From NCBI RefSeq assembly GCF_018449655.1, contig NZ_JAAVUX010000021.1, forward strand, positions 1 through 64,000: 64,000 nt of DNA. The letters are read 5' to 3'. Shown in pieces: positions 42,794 to 51,554 of the stretch. Under the pieces are notes generated by a model. That model did not search any database. It saw only the letters and a program-made list of their open reading frames with translations, and had not been told where the DNA came from. The stretch comes from Pseudomonas sp. dw_358. Its GTDB lineage: Bacteria > Pseudomonadota > Gammaproteobacteria > Pseudomonadales > Pseudomonadaceae. Positions within the stretch are counted from its first letter, which is position 1; every line of letters begins with the position of its first letter. The translations under genes were made by a program, and so were the position numbers.

Positions 42794-43774
42794 ATGCCCA
42801 CCGACTACCGCACCGCCGCCTTGGGTGACCTGCTCTTGCAGTCCGGCCAGACCCTGATCGACGCGCAATTGGCTTTTCACACCCAGGGCCAGTTGAATGC
42901 CGCAGGGGACAACGCGGTGCTGCTGCCGTCCTATTACACAGGCAACCATCGCTCCTACCAGGGCTGGATCGGCCCAGGCCGGGCGCTGGACCCGGAGCGG
43001 TTGTTCATCATCAGCGTCAACCTGTTTGGCAACGGCTACTCCAGTTCCCCCAGCAACTCCAGCCTCCAGCCGGGCGCCGACTTTCCCCGGGTAAGCCTGG
43101 AAGACAATATCCAGGCCCAGCGCCGCCTGCTTTGGGAGGTGCTGGGGGTGCGCCGTCTGGCGCTGGTGGCGGGCTGGTCCATGGGCGCCATGCAGGCGTT
43201 CAATTGGGCGGCGCGCTTTCCCGATGACGTCGCCGCCCTGTTGGCGGTCTGCGGCACCGCCCGCTGCTGGCCGCTCAATCAGGTCTTCTTGCAAGGCGTG
43301 CGCGCCGCCTTGCAAGCCGACAGCGGCTATGCCGGCGGGCGCTATGAAACGCCGCCGGAACGGGGCTTGCGGGCCTTCGGTCGCAGCTACGCCGGATGGG
43401 CCTACTCGGCGCAGTTTTTTCGCGAACGGTTGTATCAGGGCATGGGCTTCGCCAGCCTGGAGGCGCTGCTGCAGGACTGGGAGGACGACCACCTGCAACA
43501 CGACGCCAACGACCTGCTGACCGTGCTCGACAGTTGGCACCAGGCCGACTTGCCCAATACCGCACTGGCCGCCATCCGCGCCCGCTGCCTGCTGATGCCC
43601 GGCAGCACCGACGCCTACTTTACCCAGGCAGAAGCCCGGCTAGAGTACACGCACCTGCAAGACGCCCGCTTCGAGCCACTGGTTTCACCCTATGGTCACT
43701 GCGCCGGGGCGCCGGGGCGTTTTGCCGACGAAACCCGGCAAATCGACGCCGCCCTGGCCAGATTGCTGGGGTAG
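42794..43774 (+). CDS. Alpha/beta hydrolase of the homoserine-acetyltransferase (MetX-like) superfamily
   Basis: A 326-residue alpha/beta-fold protein. The nucleophile elbow is GWSMGAMQAFNWAARFP (Ser), with Asp and His candidates in MPGSTDAYF and SPYGHCAG. It has the MetX-like N-terminus but lacks evident homoserine/CoA specificity motifs, and its context is catabolic, so hydrolysis or acyl transfer on a pathway intermediate is more likely than methionine synthesis. The ATG at 42794 follows CGGAGCACGCC. Divergent from tetR. Confidence 0.8.
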   Translation: MPTDYRTAALGDLLLQSGQTLIDAQLAFHTQGQLNAAGDNAVLLPSYYTGNHRSYQGWIGPGRALDPERLFIISVNLFGNGYSSSPSNSSLQPGADFPRVSLEDNIQAQRRLLWEVLGVRRLALVAGWSMGAMQAFNWAARFPDDVAALLAVCGTARCWPLNQVFLQGVRAALQADSGYAGGRYETPPERGLRAFGRSYAGWAYSAQFFRERLYQGMGFASLEALLQDWEDDHLQHDANDLLTVLDSWHQADLPNTALAAIRARCLLMPGSTDAYFTQAEARLEYTHLQDARFEPLVSPYGHCAGAPGRFADETRQIDAALARLLG

Positions 43775-43787
43775 ATCCGCCACTGCC

Positions 43788-43814
43788 TCATGTTCAGCCC
43801 CGTTCGGCCGACAG
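43788..43814 (+). promoter_or_regulatory. FliA (sigma-28)-like promoter of the chemoreceptor gene
   Basis: TCATGTTC, an 11-nt spacer and GCCGACAG match the sigma-28 consensus (TAAAGTTT-N11-GCCGATAA) at about 5/8 and 6/8 positions, with exact spacing. The -10 ends 36 bp before the start of the chemoreceptor gene, a gene class commonly FliA-dependent. Confidence 0.5.
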
Positions 43815-43849
43815 CCTGTCACGGTGTCTAACAATAAAGGGTCTGCACT

Positions 43850-45484
43850 ATGGGCGGTTTGCGCAACTTTTCGATCGGCAAGCGATTGTGGCTGATCCTG
43901 CTGGTGGCCATGGCCATGCTGTTCAGCCTTGGCCTGGTCATGCTCAAGCAGATCCATGACGACCTCTACGCCGGCCGGGCCAAGCAGACCATGCACGTGG
44001 TGCAGGCCGCCAGCGGCGTGCTCGACTACTACCACAACCTGGAAACCGCCGGCACGTTGAGCCGTGAAGCCGCCCAGCAACAGGCCCTCAGCGTGATCCG
44101 CGGGCTGCGCTACGACCAGACTGCCTACTTCTGGATCAACGACCTGCGCCCCGTCATGATCATGCACCCCACCAACGCCAAGCTCGAAGGCCAGGACCTT
44201 TCCGGCATCCGCGACCCGGATGGGGTCGCGCTATTTTCCGACATGGCGGCCATCGCCAAGGCTCAAGGCGCCGGCGTCGTCAACTACCGCTGGCCGAAAC
44301 CAGGGGCCAGCGCGCCGGTGGAAAAGACCTCCTACGTGCAACTGTTCGCGCCCTGGGGATGGGTGCTGGGTTCGGGGGTGTACATCGACGACATGCAGGC
44401 CGACTTCATGACCCAGATCTGGCACGCCTCCCTGGTGGGCCTGGTCATTGTGGTCATCATGGCCCTGCTGGTGCTGGTGATCACCCGCAGCATCCTGCGC
44501 CCCTTGCGCACCACCGTCGGCGCCATGGCCAACATCGCCAGCGGCGAAAGCGACCTGACCCGCACCCTGCCGGTGGAGGGCAAGGACGAAATCACCGAGC
44601 TGGCGCGGCACTTCAACACCTTCACCGCCAAGCTGCACCGGGTGATCAGCGAACTGCAATCCTGCGCCCACGCCCTGGGCCAGTCATCCACGGAGTTGGG
44701 TAACAACGCCGAACAGGCCCAGCAGCGCAGTGAGCAGCAGGCCCAGCAGATGGAACTGGTGGCCACGGCGGTCAATGAAGTCACCCATGGCGTGCAGGAT
44801 GTGGCGCGCAATGCCGAGCACGCCGCCAGCGAAATGCGCGACGCCCAGGCCCAGGCCACTCAAGGCCAACAGAACATCGACAGCTCGCTGCGTCAGATAG
44901 GCGCGCTGTCGGGCACCATCGACCAGGCGGTGGAGGTGATCCGCACCCTGTCCGGGGAAAGCACCCAGATCGGTACCGTGCTCGAAGTGATCAGCTCCAT
45001 CGCCGAGCAGACCAACCTGCTGGCGCTCAACGCCGCCATCGAAGCCGCCCGCGCCGGCGAGCAGGGCCGGGGCTTTGCCGTCGTCGCCGACGAGGTTCGC
45101 TTGCTGGCCCAGCGCACTCAGAAGTCCACGGCCGAAATCCACAACATGGTCCAGCGCCTGCAAAGTCATTCGGACTCGGCGGTTAAAGTCATCGGCGAAA
45201 GCAGCCGCGCCTCGCGCCTGACCATCGAACAGGCCAACCAGGCCGGCCAGAGCCTGACCTCCATCAGCCATGCCCTGACCAACCTCAACAGCCTCAATGC
45301 GTCCATTGCCAGCGCCACCTTGCAGCAGTCCCATGTGGTGGAAGACATCAACCAGAACGTGACCCAGGCGGCCGGTTTGTCCCATCACACCGCCCAGGCG
45401 GCCGAGCAATCGAGCGCGGCCAGTGTGGGGTTGAAGCAGTTGAGCGAGGAGCTCAACGGGTTGTTGCGCCAGTTCAAGCTGTAA
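43850..45484 (+). CDS. Methyl-accepting chemotaxis protein with sCache_2 sensor
   Basis: A 544-residue transducer. An N-terminal helix (about residues 10-31) leads to a periplasmic single-Cache domain (about 32-185, with DYYHNLETAGTLSREAA and TAYFWINDLRPVMIMHP), then a second helix (about 190-212), a HAMP domain and a cytoplasmic signalling tip (IAEQTNLLALNAAIEAARAG). sCache_2 receptors often sense short-chain carboxylates. It ends LRQFKL, without a CheR-binding pentapeptide. Its position next to the catabolic locus suggests taxis to that compound, by inference only. Confidence 0.92.
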   Translation: MGGLRNFSIGKRLWLILLVAMAMLFSLGLVMLKQIHDDLYAGRAKQTMHVVQAASGVLDYYHNLETAGTLSREAAQQQALSVIRGLRYDQTAYFWINDLRPVMIMHPTNAKLEGQDLSGIRDPDGVALFSDMAAIAKAQGAGVVNYRWPKPGASAPVEKTSYVQLFAPWGWVLGSGVYIDDMQADFMTQIWHASLVGLVIVVIMALLVLVITRSILRPLRTTVGAMANIASGESDLTRTLPVEGKDEITELARHFNTFTAKLHRVISELQSCAHALGQSSTELGNNAEQAQQRSEQQAQQMELVATAVNEVTHGVQDVARNAEHAASEMRDAQAQATQGQQNIDSSLRQIGALSGTIDQAVEVIRTLSGESTQIGTVLEVISSIAEQTNLLALNAAIEAARAGEQGRGFAVVADEVRLLAQRTQKSTAEIHNMVQRLQSHSDSAVKVIGESSRASRLTIEQANQAGQSLTSISHALTNLNSLNASIASATLQQSHVVEDINQNVTQAAGLSHHTAQAAEQSSAASVGLKQLSEELNGLLRQFKL

Positions 45485-45492
45485 CGCCACTC

Positions 45493-45581
45493 CTGTAGGA
45501 CCGAACTGGCTCGGGAACAAGGCACTGCGCGGAGCAGGAGCAACCGCGTGGCGGGGTTCGCGAGCAAGCTCGGGCCTACAG
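45493..45581. repeat. REPIN
   Basis: CTGTAGGACCGAACTGGCTC (from 45493) and its inverted partner GAGCAAGCTCGGGCCTACAG (to 45581) form a 26-bp-arm REP doublet with four mismatches, between the chemoreceptor gene and the NIT-ANTAR gene. Confidence 0.85.
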
Positions 45582-45634
45582 CGCAAGGTAAATAGACCTA
45601 CAATAGCCTGATCGCCGACCAAGACCCTGCGCCC

Positions 45635-46891
45635 ATGCCCGAGACTCCACTCCCCCCTGCCCTGCGCTTCATGCTCGCCGCCCGCCGCAGCGAGCTCGAA
45701 GGCCTGAACAACCTCGCCAGCACCTGCCAGCAGGTCACGGACATCAGCCGTCTGGTGCATGCGCTGCAGCGTGAACGGGGGTTTTCCAATTTGTTTCTGG
45801 GCAGTCACACGCCCGCCCATGAAGCCCAGCTCAAGCAGCTCAGCGACGAAGCCGCGGCCATCGAGGGCGCCGTGCTGGCGAGCATGCAGACCATGGATTT
45901 GCAGGAAGCCAGCGCCTCGGACCGGGCCCGTCTGTTCAACCGCATAGCCTTTGCATTGCACTGTTTCGAGGAGCTGCCCGGCCTGCGCTTGCGCATCCGT
46001 GAACAGCGGACCACACCCCAGGACGCCACCGCCGCCCTGACCCGCTTGATCGGCGCCCTGCTGGCGGTGGTCTTCGAGGCGGCCGACAGCGCCATCGACC
46101 CGAGCATCACCCGCGTGCTGGTGGCGCTGTTCAACTTCATGCAGGGCAAGGAGCTGGCGGGTCAGGAGCGGGCCACGGGGGTGACCGGTTTTGCCATCGG
46201 CTACTTCGATGCGCCCCTGCGCACGCGCCTGGAACACTTGGCGCAAAGCCAGGAACGCTGCTTCCAAAGCTTTCTCGAATTTGCCGACGATCAGGCCCGA
46301 AGCATCTGGCTGAGCGTCGAGCAAACGCCGGTGACCCAGCTTCGGGCCATGGCGTTGCGTACCCACGAGTCGGCCAAGGTCGACCCCGGCCTCTCGGAGG
46401 TGTGGTTTGACCTCGCGACCCAGCGCATCGATCGCATGCACGAGGTGGAAACCCGTCTGGCCAGACAACTGCTGGAACAGTGCCAGTCCAGCATCGCCCT
46501 GGCCCATGCCGACCTCGACAACCATCGCGCCCTGTCCCGTCGCCTGGCCGGGCTGGACCACGGCGAGCAGGTGCGCCTGTTCAGTGTCCAGACCAGCCCG
46601 CTGGACGACGCCACCGAGCCACTGGGGCCGCACGTCGCACGCTCCCTGCTGGACTTGCTGCAGGCCCAGACCCAGCGCCTGCAAAGCGCCAACCATGAAC
46701 TGGACAGCGCCCGCCAGTCCTTGAACGAGCGCAAGGTAGTCGAACGCGCCAAATACCTGTTGATGGAGCAAATGGGCCTCAGTGAAAGCGAGGCCCACGG
46801 GCGTTTGCGTCAAGGGGCGATGGACCGTGGCGAGCGATTGATCGACGTGGCCCAGCGCCTGATCGACGCCAGGAACAAGCCGCGTCGCTAA
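45635..46891 (+). CDS. NIT-ANTAR RNA-binding antiterminator, NasR-like
   Basis: A 418-residue protein with an N-terminal helical NIT (nitrate/nitrite-sensing) domain (about residues 30-290; LVHALQRERGFSNLFLGS, GKELAGQERATG) and a C-terminal ANTAR domain (about 355-410; NERKVVERAKYLLMEQMGLS). In Klebsiella, NasR binds nitrate and relieves termination in the leader RNA of nitrate-assimilation genes. No nas or other obvious target operon is in this window, so it is an orphan here. There is no ATG nearer the NIT domain that fits better. Confidence 0.88.
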   Translation: MPETPLPPALRFMLAARRSELEGLNNLASTCQQVTDISRLVHALQRERGFSNLFLGSHTPAHEAQLKQLSDEAAAIEGAVLASMQTMDLQEASASDRARLFNRIAFALHCFEELPGLRLRIREQRTTPQDATAALTRLIGALLAVVFEAADSAIDPSITRVLVALFNFMQGKELAGQERATGVTGFAIGYFDAPLRTRLEHLAQSQERCFQSFLEFADDQARSIWLSVEQTPVTQLRAMALRTHESAKVDPGLSEVWFDLATQRIDRMHEVETRLARQLLEQCQSSIALAHADLDNHRALSRRLAGLDHGEQVRLFSVQTSPLDDATEPLGPHVARSLLDLLQAQTQRLQSANHELDSARQSLNERKVVERAKYLLMEQMGLSESEAHGRLRQGAMDRGERLIDVAQRLIDARNKPRR

Positions 46892-46898
46892 CCGCGCT

Positions 46899-48221
46899 TC
46901 AAACGGCCGCGTTCTTGATCACCGGCGCGGCGCCACGTGTGCCCCGGGCCTCATGCCCCTGGCGCAGGCGCAGCGCCGCAACCGCCGCGACCACCAGCAA
47001 CACGGCCATGACCCGCAAACCATTGGTCGAGCTACCCGTGCTCTGCTCGATCAGGCCCATCACCGACGGCCCGACGAAACCGCCCAGCAGGCCGCAACTG
47101 TTGACGAAGCCCAGCCCACCGGCCAGTGCCGCGCCACGCAGGCGCGAAGCCGGGTACAGAAAGACAATGGACTGCACCACGAAAAACATCACCGCCGAGA
47201 CACAGAAACCCATCAGGCTGAACACCGGCCCCGACACCGAGGCAACGATCAAACCCAGCGCCATAGTCAGCAAGCCGGCCACCAGCATGCGCCGGGCCCG
47301 GGTCGCGGTATTGGCGAAGCGCGGCAGAAACAGCGCCCCCAGCCCCGCCGCAATCCACGGCAACGAGGTCAGCAACCCAACCTGCAAGGTGCTCAGCTCG
47401 CCATACCGAGCAATGATGCTCGGCAGGAAGAAAATCACCGTATAGATAGTGATCTGGTGGCAGAAATAGACAAAGATCGCCAACAGAATCTGCGGTGTCA
47501 GGCACTGCTTGAACGAGTGGCCGCCGTGACCTGCGCCTTCCTCGGCCTCCTGGGTCAGGCGCCGCTCGATGTCCTGAGCCTCGGCCGGGGTCAACCAGCT
47601 GGCCTTGCCGGGACGGTCTGGCAGTTTCTTCCACACCACCAGAGCGAAGAACGCCGCCGGCAAGCCTTCGAGCAGGAACATCCACTGCCAGCCGTGCCAT
47701 CCCAGGGCGCCGTCCAGCTTCATCAGCATCGCCCCCAGCGGCCCGCCAAGAATGTTGGCCACACACACGCCCAGCAGAAAATAGCCCGTGGCCCGTGCCC
47801 GCTGCTCACGGCCGAACCAGTAGGTCAGGTACAGCATCACCCCTGGAAACAGCCCGGCCTCGGCGATGCCCAGCAGCAGGCGCAACGCATAAAACGAGGT
47901 TTCGCCCTGGACGAAGGCCATGGCGGCAGAGATCAGCCCCCAAGTCACCATGATCCGGGCAATCCAGAAGCGCGCGCCGACCTTGTGCATGATCAGGTTG
48001 CTGGGGATCTCCGAGAGCGCATAGGTCAAAAAGAACAACCCGGCGCCCAGGCCGTAGGCGGCCGCCGAGATGCCCAGGTCCACGTCCAGGCTGTGCTTGG
48101 CCAGGGCGATATTGGTACGGTCGAGAAAGCTCAGCACATAGGCGGCAATCAACAACGGCATCAGTTTGACGAACATGAGCCGATCGAGTGCCGAGGGTGC
48201 GCGTGGTGTTGTAGTTGTCAT
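46899..48221 (-). CDS. MFS transporter, anion:cation symporter (ACS) family
   Basis: A 440-residue, 12-helix transporter: LLIAAYVLSFLDRTNIALAK in helix 1 and GIAEAGLFPGVMLYLTYWFG in helix 5, the typical ACS pattern of tartrate, phthalate, galactarate or hexuronate carriers. It is the last gene of the GntR-SDR-BKACE-SMP-30 operon and probably imports the organic acid that it degrades. CAAGGAGG precedes the ATG at 48221. Confidence 0.9.
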   Translation of the reverse strand: MTTTTPRAPSALDRLMFVKLMPLLIAAYVLSFLDRTNIALAKHSLDVDLGISAAAYGLGAGLFFLTYALSEIPSNLIMHKVGARFWIARIMVTWGLISAAMAFVQGETSFYALRLLLGIAEAGLFPGVMLYLTYWFGREQRARATGYFLLGVCVANILGGPLGAMLMKLDGALGWHGWQWMFLLEGLPAAFFALVVWKKLPDRPGKASWLTPAEAQDIERRLTQEAEEGAGHGGHSFKQCLTPQILLAIFVYFCHQITIYTVIFFLPSIIARYGELSTLQVGLLTSLPWIAAGLGALFLPRFANTATRARRMLVAGLLTMALGLIVASVSGPVFSLMGFCVSAVMFFVVQSIVFLYPASRLRGAALAGGLGFVNSCGLLGGFVGPSVMGLIEQSTGSSTNGLRVMAVLLVVAAVAALRLRQGHEARGTRGAAPVIKNAAV

Positions 48222-48242
48222 GACGCAAACCTCCTTGAGGGG

Positions 48243-49565
48243 TTACAGGCTCGGTTGCACCTGCAGCCGGGCCGGACGGTGGGAGAACAGTTGCAGGCAG
48301 GCACCGCCCAGGGCGCAGCCGGCCATGACGAAGAAGCACACCGTGTAGCCACCCAGGCTGGTCCAGCCACCGCCGCCGGCGATCAGGCTGCCCATCAGCA
48401 CCGGCGCTACACCGCCACCGATGAACATGGCGGTGGTGATGATCCCATTGGCCGTGGAGGTGGCCGATGGCTCGGCCGAGTCCGACGCCACCGCGTAGTA
48501 GATCGGCCACACCGCGTTGGCCACCAGGCCGAACAGCAGTTGCACGACGATGACGATGGTCATGCTGTTGGCAAAGTAGAACGCGCCGACACTGGCGGCC
48601 ATCCACACCCCGCAAATCAGCAAGGTCACGCGCCGACCGATGATGTCCGACAGCGACGGCCAGATCAGCTGGCCGAGAATGCCGGTCAGGGTGAACACCA
48701 CACTCATTCCCGCCGATTCGGCCAGGGACAGCCCGAGAATGTTGTACAGATAGGCCGGCAGCACGATGTTGACGCCCATGTACACCACCTGAGTGAGCAG
48801 GGTGTTGCCGGCGGTCAGGGCGATGTTGCGGTTGCGCAGCGTGGCCTTGAAGGATTTCCAGGCTTCACCTTTGACGTTGGACGACGGTGCGCTGTTCGGA
48901 GCGGTCATGCCCTTGGCGGCGATGTCGATGTACAGCTGGCGAATCCGCTCGGCGGTGGAATAACGCGCCCAGAAGATCATCAGCGGCAACGCGACGACGA
49001 AGGCGAAGAAGAACACGTAGCGCCAGTTGTCCTCGCCGAAGGTGGCGATCACGAAACTGGCCACCAGGCCGCTGAGCAGCGCGCCGATGGGGTAACCGGT
49101 GTGGTGCGCGCCCAGAGCAAAACCACGACGCTCCACCGGCCACCATTCGGCGGTGTTGCTGACGCCCACCGGCTCGCCCCAGCCGGCGCCGAGGTTGACC
49201 CCCACGCGCAAGGCGATGAAGGTGCCCAGGTGACCGCTCAAGGCATTGAACCCGGACAGCAAGGAAATCAGCGTGTAACCCAGCACCAGCGGCACCTGAA
49301 AGCGTGCTCGCTTCCAGCCGCCGCCGTAGCGGTCACTCCACACTGAACCGGGAATGTCCAGCACGGCCAGAGCCAGCATCACCACAGTGGCGACAGTGCC
49401 CCACTGATCGGCGGACAGGTCGAAGTGTTTGGAAATGGTTGGCCCCAGTCGCAGGACGATTTCCCGGTCATAGGCATTGAGAATCCAGATGGCCCAGCAG
49501 ACCAGCAGAGAAACCCAGGAATAGCGGTGAATCTTGCCCAGCGATGCCTTGTTATTATTTTGCAT
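48243..49565 (-). CDS. MFS transporter, second of the operon
   Basis: A 440-residue MFS protein with 12 helices, an ILNAYDREIVLRLGPTISKHF first-helix region, DRYGGGWKRARFQVPL after helix 2 and GWGEPVGVSNTAEWWPVERRG. It is unlike the neighbouring ACS carrier in helix 1 and loop sequences, so the two are not a simple tandem duplication. It may take up a related acid or its lactone. The ATG at 49565 (MQNNNKASLGKI) has GGAG 7 nt upstream; an in-frame TTG at 49577 is less likely. Confidence 0.85.
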   Translation of the reverse strand: MQNNNKASLGKIHRYSWVSLLVCWAIWILNAYDREIVLRLGPTISKHFDLSADQWGTVATVVMLALAVLDIPGSVWSDRYGGGWKRARFQVPLVLGYTLISLLSGFNALSGHLGTFIALRVGVNLGAGWGEPVGVSNTAEWWPVERRGFALGAHHTGYPIGALLSGLVASFVIATFGEDNWRYVFFFAFVVALPLMIFWARYSTAERIRQLYIDIAAKGMTAPNSAPSSNVKGEAWKSFKATLRNRNIALTAGNTLLTQVVYMGVNIVLPAYLYNILGLSLAESAGMSVVFTLTGILGQLIWPSLSDIIGRRVTLLICGVWMAASVGAFYFANSMTIVIVVQLLFGLVANAVWPIYYAVASDSAEPSATSTANGIITTAMFIGGGVAPVLMGSLIAGGGGWTSLGGYTVCFFVMAGCALGGACLQLFSHRPARLQVQPSL

Positions 49566-49626
49566 GAGCGGCTCCAAAGCGCCCGCAGTGCAGGCGCTCG
49601 TTCAGGTTAAGTGTGGAGGGGCTTCC

Positions 49627-50505
49627 TTACCCGGCGAAACGGCGTTCGGCGATCCCGCGTATGCCCAGTCCGCTGACGGCGAACAACGCGCCGCGCTGCT
49701 GCCCGTCGGCAGGAAAACGCGGCAAGGGTGGCCGCGCCATGGACGTGACGTAGAGCACGTCCAGGTCCGGGCCACCGAAAGCCACGCTGGTGACTTTCTT
49801 CACCGGCATCTCGATGACTCGGTCGACACGGCCATCCGGGCTGTAGCGCACCAGTTGCCCGGCATACACCAGCGCCTGCCACAGGCAGCCCTCGGCATCC
49901 ACGGTGCAGCCGTCGCCGGCACCACCGCCCGAGGTGTCGACTTTGGCGAAGGTGCGCCGGTTGGCCGCGGCGCCGCTGACGGTGTCGTAATCATAGGCCC
50001 AGATGTCGCCGGTCCAGGTGTCGGTGAAATACAGCGTGCGGCCATCCGGGCTCCAGCACGGGCCGTTGGAGCAAATGATGCCCTCGTCGAGCACGTGCAG
50101 GTTCAGGTCGGGGTCAAGGCGATACAGCTTGGCGCTGGCCGCCTCCTCCAGGGTGTCCATCGAGCCGAAGACAAAGCGTCCCTGGCGGTCAACCTTGCCA
50201 TCGTTGAGGCGGTTGTCGGGATGGTTGGGCTCCGGGTCGTTGATCAGCGTCAGGTCGCCGCTGGCCAGGTCCAGATGGTGCACTCCGCCTTGAAGGGCAA
50301 CGATGGCCTGCTCGCCCGACTCACACAAAGCCAGCGAGCCGATCTTCTGGCCGACGTCCCAGGCCCGCAACTCGCGACCATCGGCGGTGCAGCGCAGCAC
50401 CCGACCGTCGAAGCTGTCGACCCAGTACAAGCGTTGTTGCTCGACATCCCACACCGGGCTTTCACCCAGGGTGGTCTTGAGGTCGGCGACAATGTCGATA
50501 CGCAT
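49627..50505 (-). CDS. SMP-30/gluconolactonase-family protein
   Basis: A 292-residue six-bladed beta-propeller of the SMP-30/gluconolactonase family: GESPVWDVEQQRLYWVD at the N-terminus with the metal-binding Glu, RLNDGKVDRQGRFVFG with Asn and Asp, ICSNGPCWSPDGRTLYF (Asn) and GGAGDGCTVDAEGCLW (Asp). It hydrolyses a sugar lactone to the acid. In this operon it probably opens a lactone before oxidation and cleavage by the SDR and BKACE products. Confidence 0.9.
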   Translation of the reverse strand: MRIDIVADLKTTLGESPVWDVEQQRLYWVDSFDGRVLRCTADGRELRAWDVGQKIGSLALCESGEQAIVALQGGVHHLDLASGDLTLINDPEPNHPDNRLNDGKVDRQGRFVFGSMDTLEEAASAKLYRLDPDLNLHVLDEGIICSNGPCWSPDGRTLYFTDTWTGDIWAYDYDTVSGAAANRRTFAKVDTSGGGAGDGCTVDAEGCLWQALVYAGQLVRYSPDGRVDRVIEMPVKKVTSVAFGGPDLDVLYVTSMARPPLPRFPADGQQRGALFAVSGLGIRGIAERRFAG

Positions 50506-50552
50506 GGTGATCCCTCTTGTTTTTATCGGAATAGAGGTGTGATCGGCGGTGT

Positions 50553-51485
50553 TCAGAAACCGACCTGGTCGCCGCCCTTGAGGCCGAGGATTTCCCGCGC
50601 CTCATCCGGTGTGGCGACCCGACGCCCGAGGGCTTCGATCACTGTACGAATCCGCGTGACCTGCGCTGCGTTGGTCGCCGCCAGTTGGCCCGGACCGTCC
50701 CACAGCGAGTCTTCCAGCCCCACGCGCACGTTGCTGCCCATGGCCAGGCCCATGGTGCCCAGCGGGATCTGCCGGCTGCCGGCACCGAGGATCGACCAGA
50801 CGTAGGCGTCGCCAAACAGGCGGTCGGCGGTGCGTCGCATGTGCGCCAGGTCTTCGGGGTGCGCACCGATGCCGCCACGCAAACCGAACACCGACTGAAT
50901 GAACAACGGCGCCTTGAGCAGGCCGCGTTCCAGGAAGTGCGCGGCGGTGTACAGGTGGCCGATGTCGTAGCACTCGATCTCGAATCGGGTGCGGTTTTCG
51001 GCGCAGGAATTGAGGATGTAGGTGATGTCGCGGAAGGTGTTGCGGAAGATCCGGTCGTCGCTGTCTTCCAGGTACGGCCGCTCCCAGTCGTGCTTGAACT
51101 CGGTGAAGCGGTTGAGCATTTCATAGAGGCCGAAATTCATCGAGCCCATGTTCAGCGAGGCCAACTCGGGCTTGAGTTGCATCACCGGTTGCAGGCGCTC
51201 CTCCACGCCCATGGTCGGCGCGCCGCCGGTGGTCAGGTTGATCACCACGTCGCTGGCGGCCTTGATCTGCGGCAGAAAGCGCATGAACATTTCCGGATCC
51301 TGGGTCGGCTTGCCGTCCTCGGGGTCGCGGGCATGCAGGTGGACGATGGAGGCACCGGCCTGGGCGGCACCAATCGCGGCTTCGGCGATCTGGTCCGGGG
51401 TGATCGGCAAATAGGGCGACATGGAGGGCGTGTGAATCGCACCGGTCACGGCGCAGGTGATGATGATGGGTTTTGACTTGGACAT
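50553..51485 (-). CDS. Beta-keto acid cleavage enzyme (BKACE), 3-keto-5-aminohexanoate-cleavage family
   Basis: A 310-residue TIM-barrel of the DUF849/BKACE family. The zinc motif ASIVHLHARDPEDGKP holds the HxH pair, with further catalytic or metal residues in TGGAPTMGVEERL and ECYDIGHLYTA. BKACE enzymes combine a beta-keto acid with acetyl-CoA to give acetoacetate and a new acyl-CoA. The keto acid is probably made by the SDR encoded just upstream. I chose MSKSKPIIITCAVTG at 51485, preceded by GGAGAG. Confidence 0.9.
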   Translation of the reverse strand: MSKSKPIIITCAVTGAIHTPSMSPYLPITPDQIAEAAIGAAQAGASIVHLHARDPEDGKPTQDPEMFMRFLPQIKAASDVVINLTTGGAPTMGVEERLQPVMQLKPELASLNMGSMNFGLYEMLNRFTEFKHDWERPYLEDSDDRIFRNTFRDITYILNSCAENRTRFEIECYDIGHLYTAAHFLERGLLKAPLFIQSVFGLRGGIGAHPEDLAHMRRTADRLFGDAYVWSILGAGSRQIPLGTMGLAMGSNVRVGLEDSLWDGPGQLAATNAAQVTRIRTVIEALGRRVATPDEAREILGLKGGDQVGF

Positions 51486-51554
51486 GAGGCTCTCCATTTA
51501 TATTTTTATGAGATGCACTGCGTGTAGTTGAAGCGAAATCGGTGGTTGAAGGGC

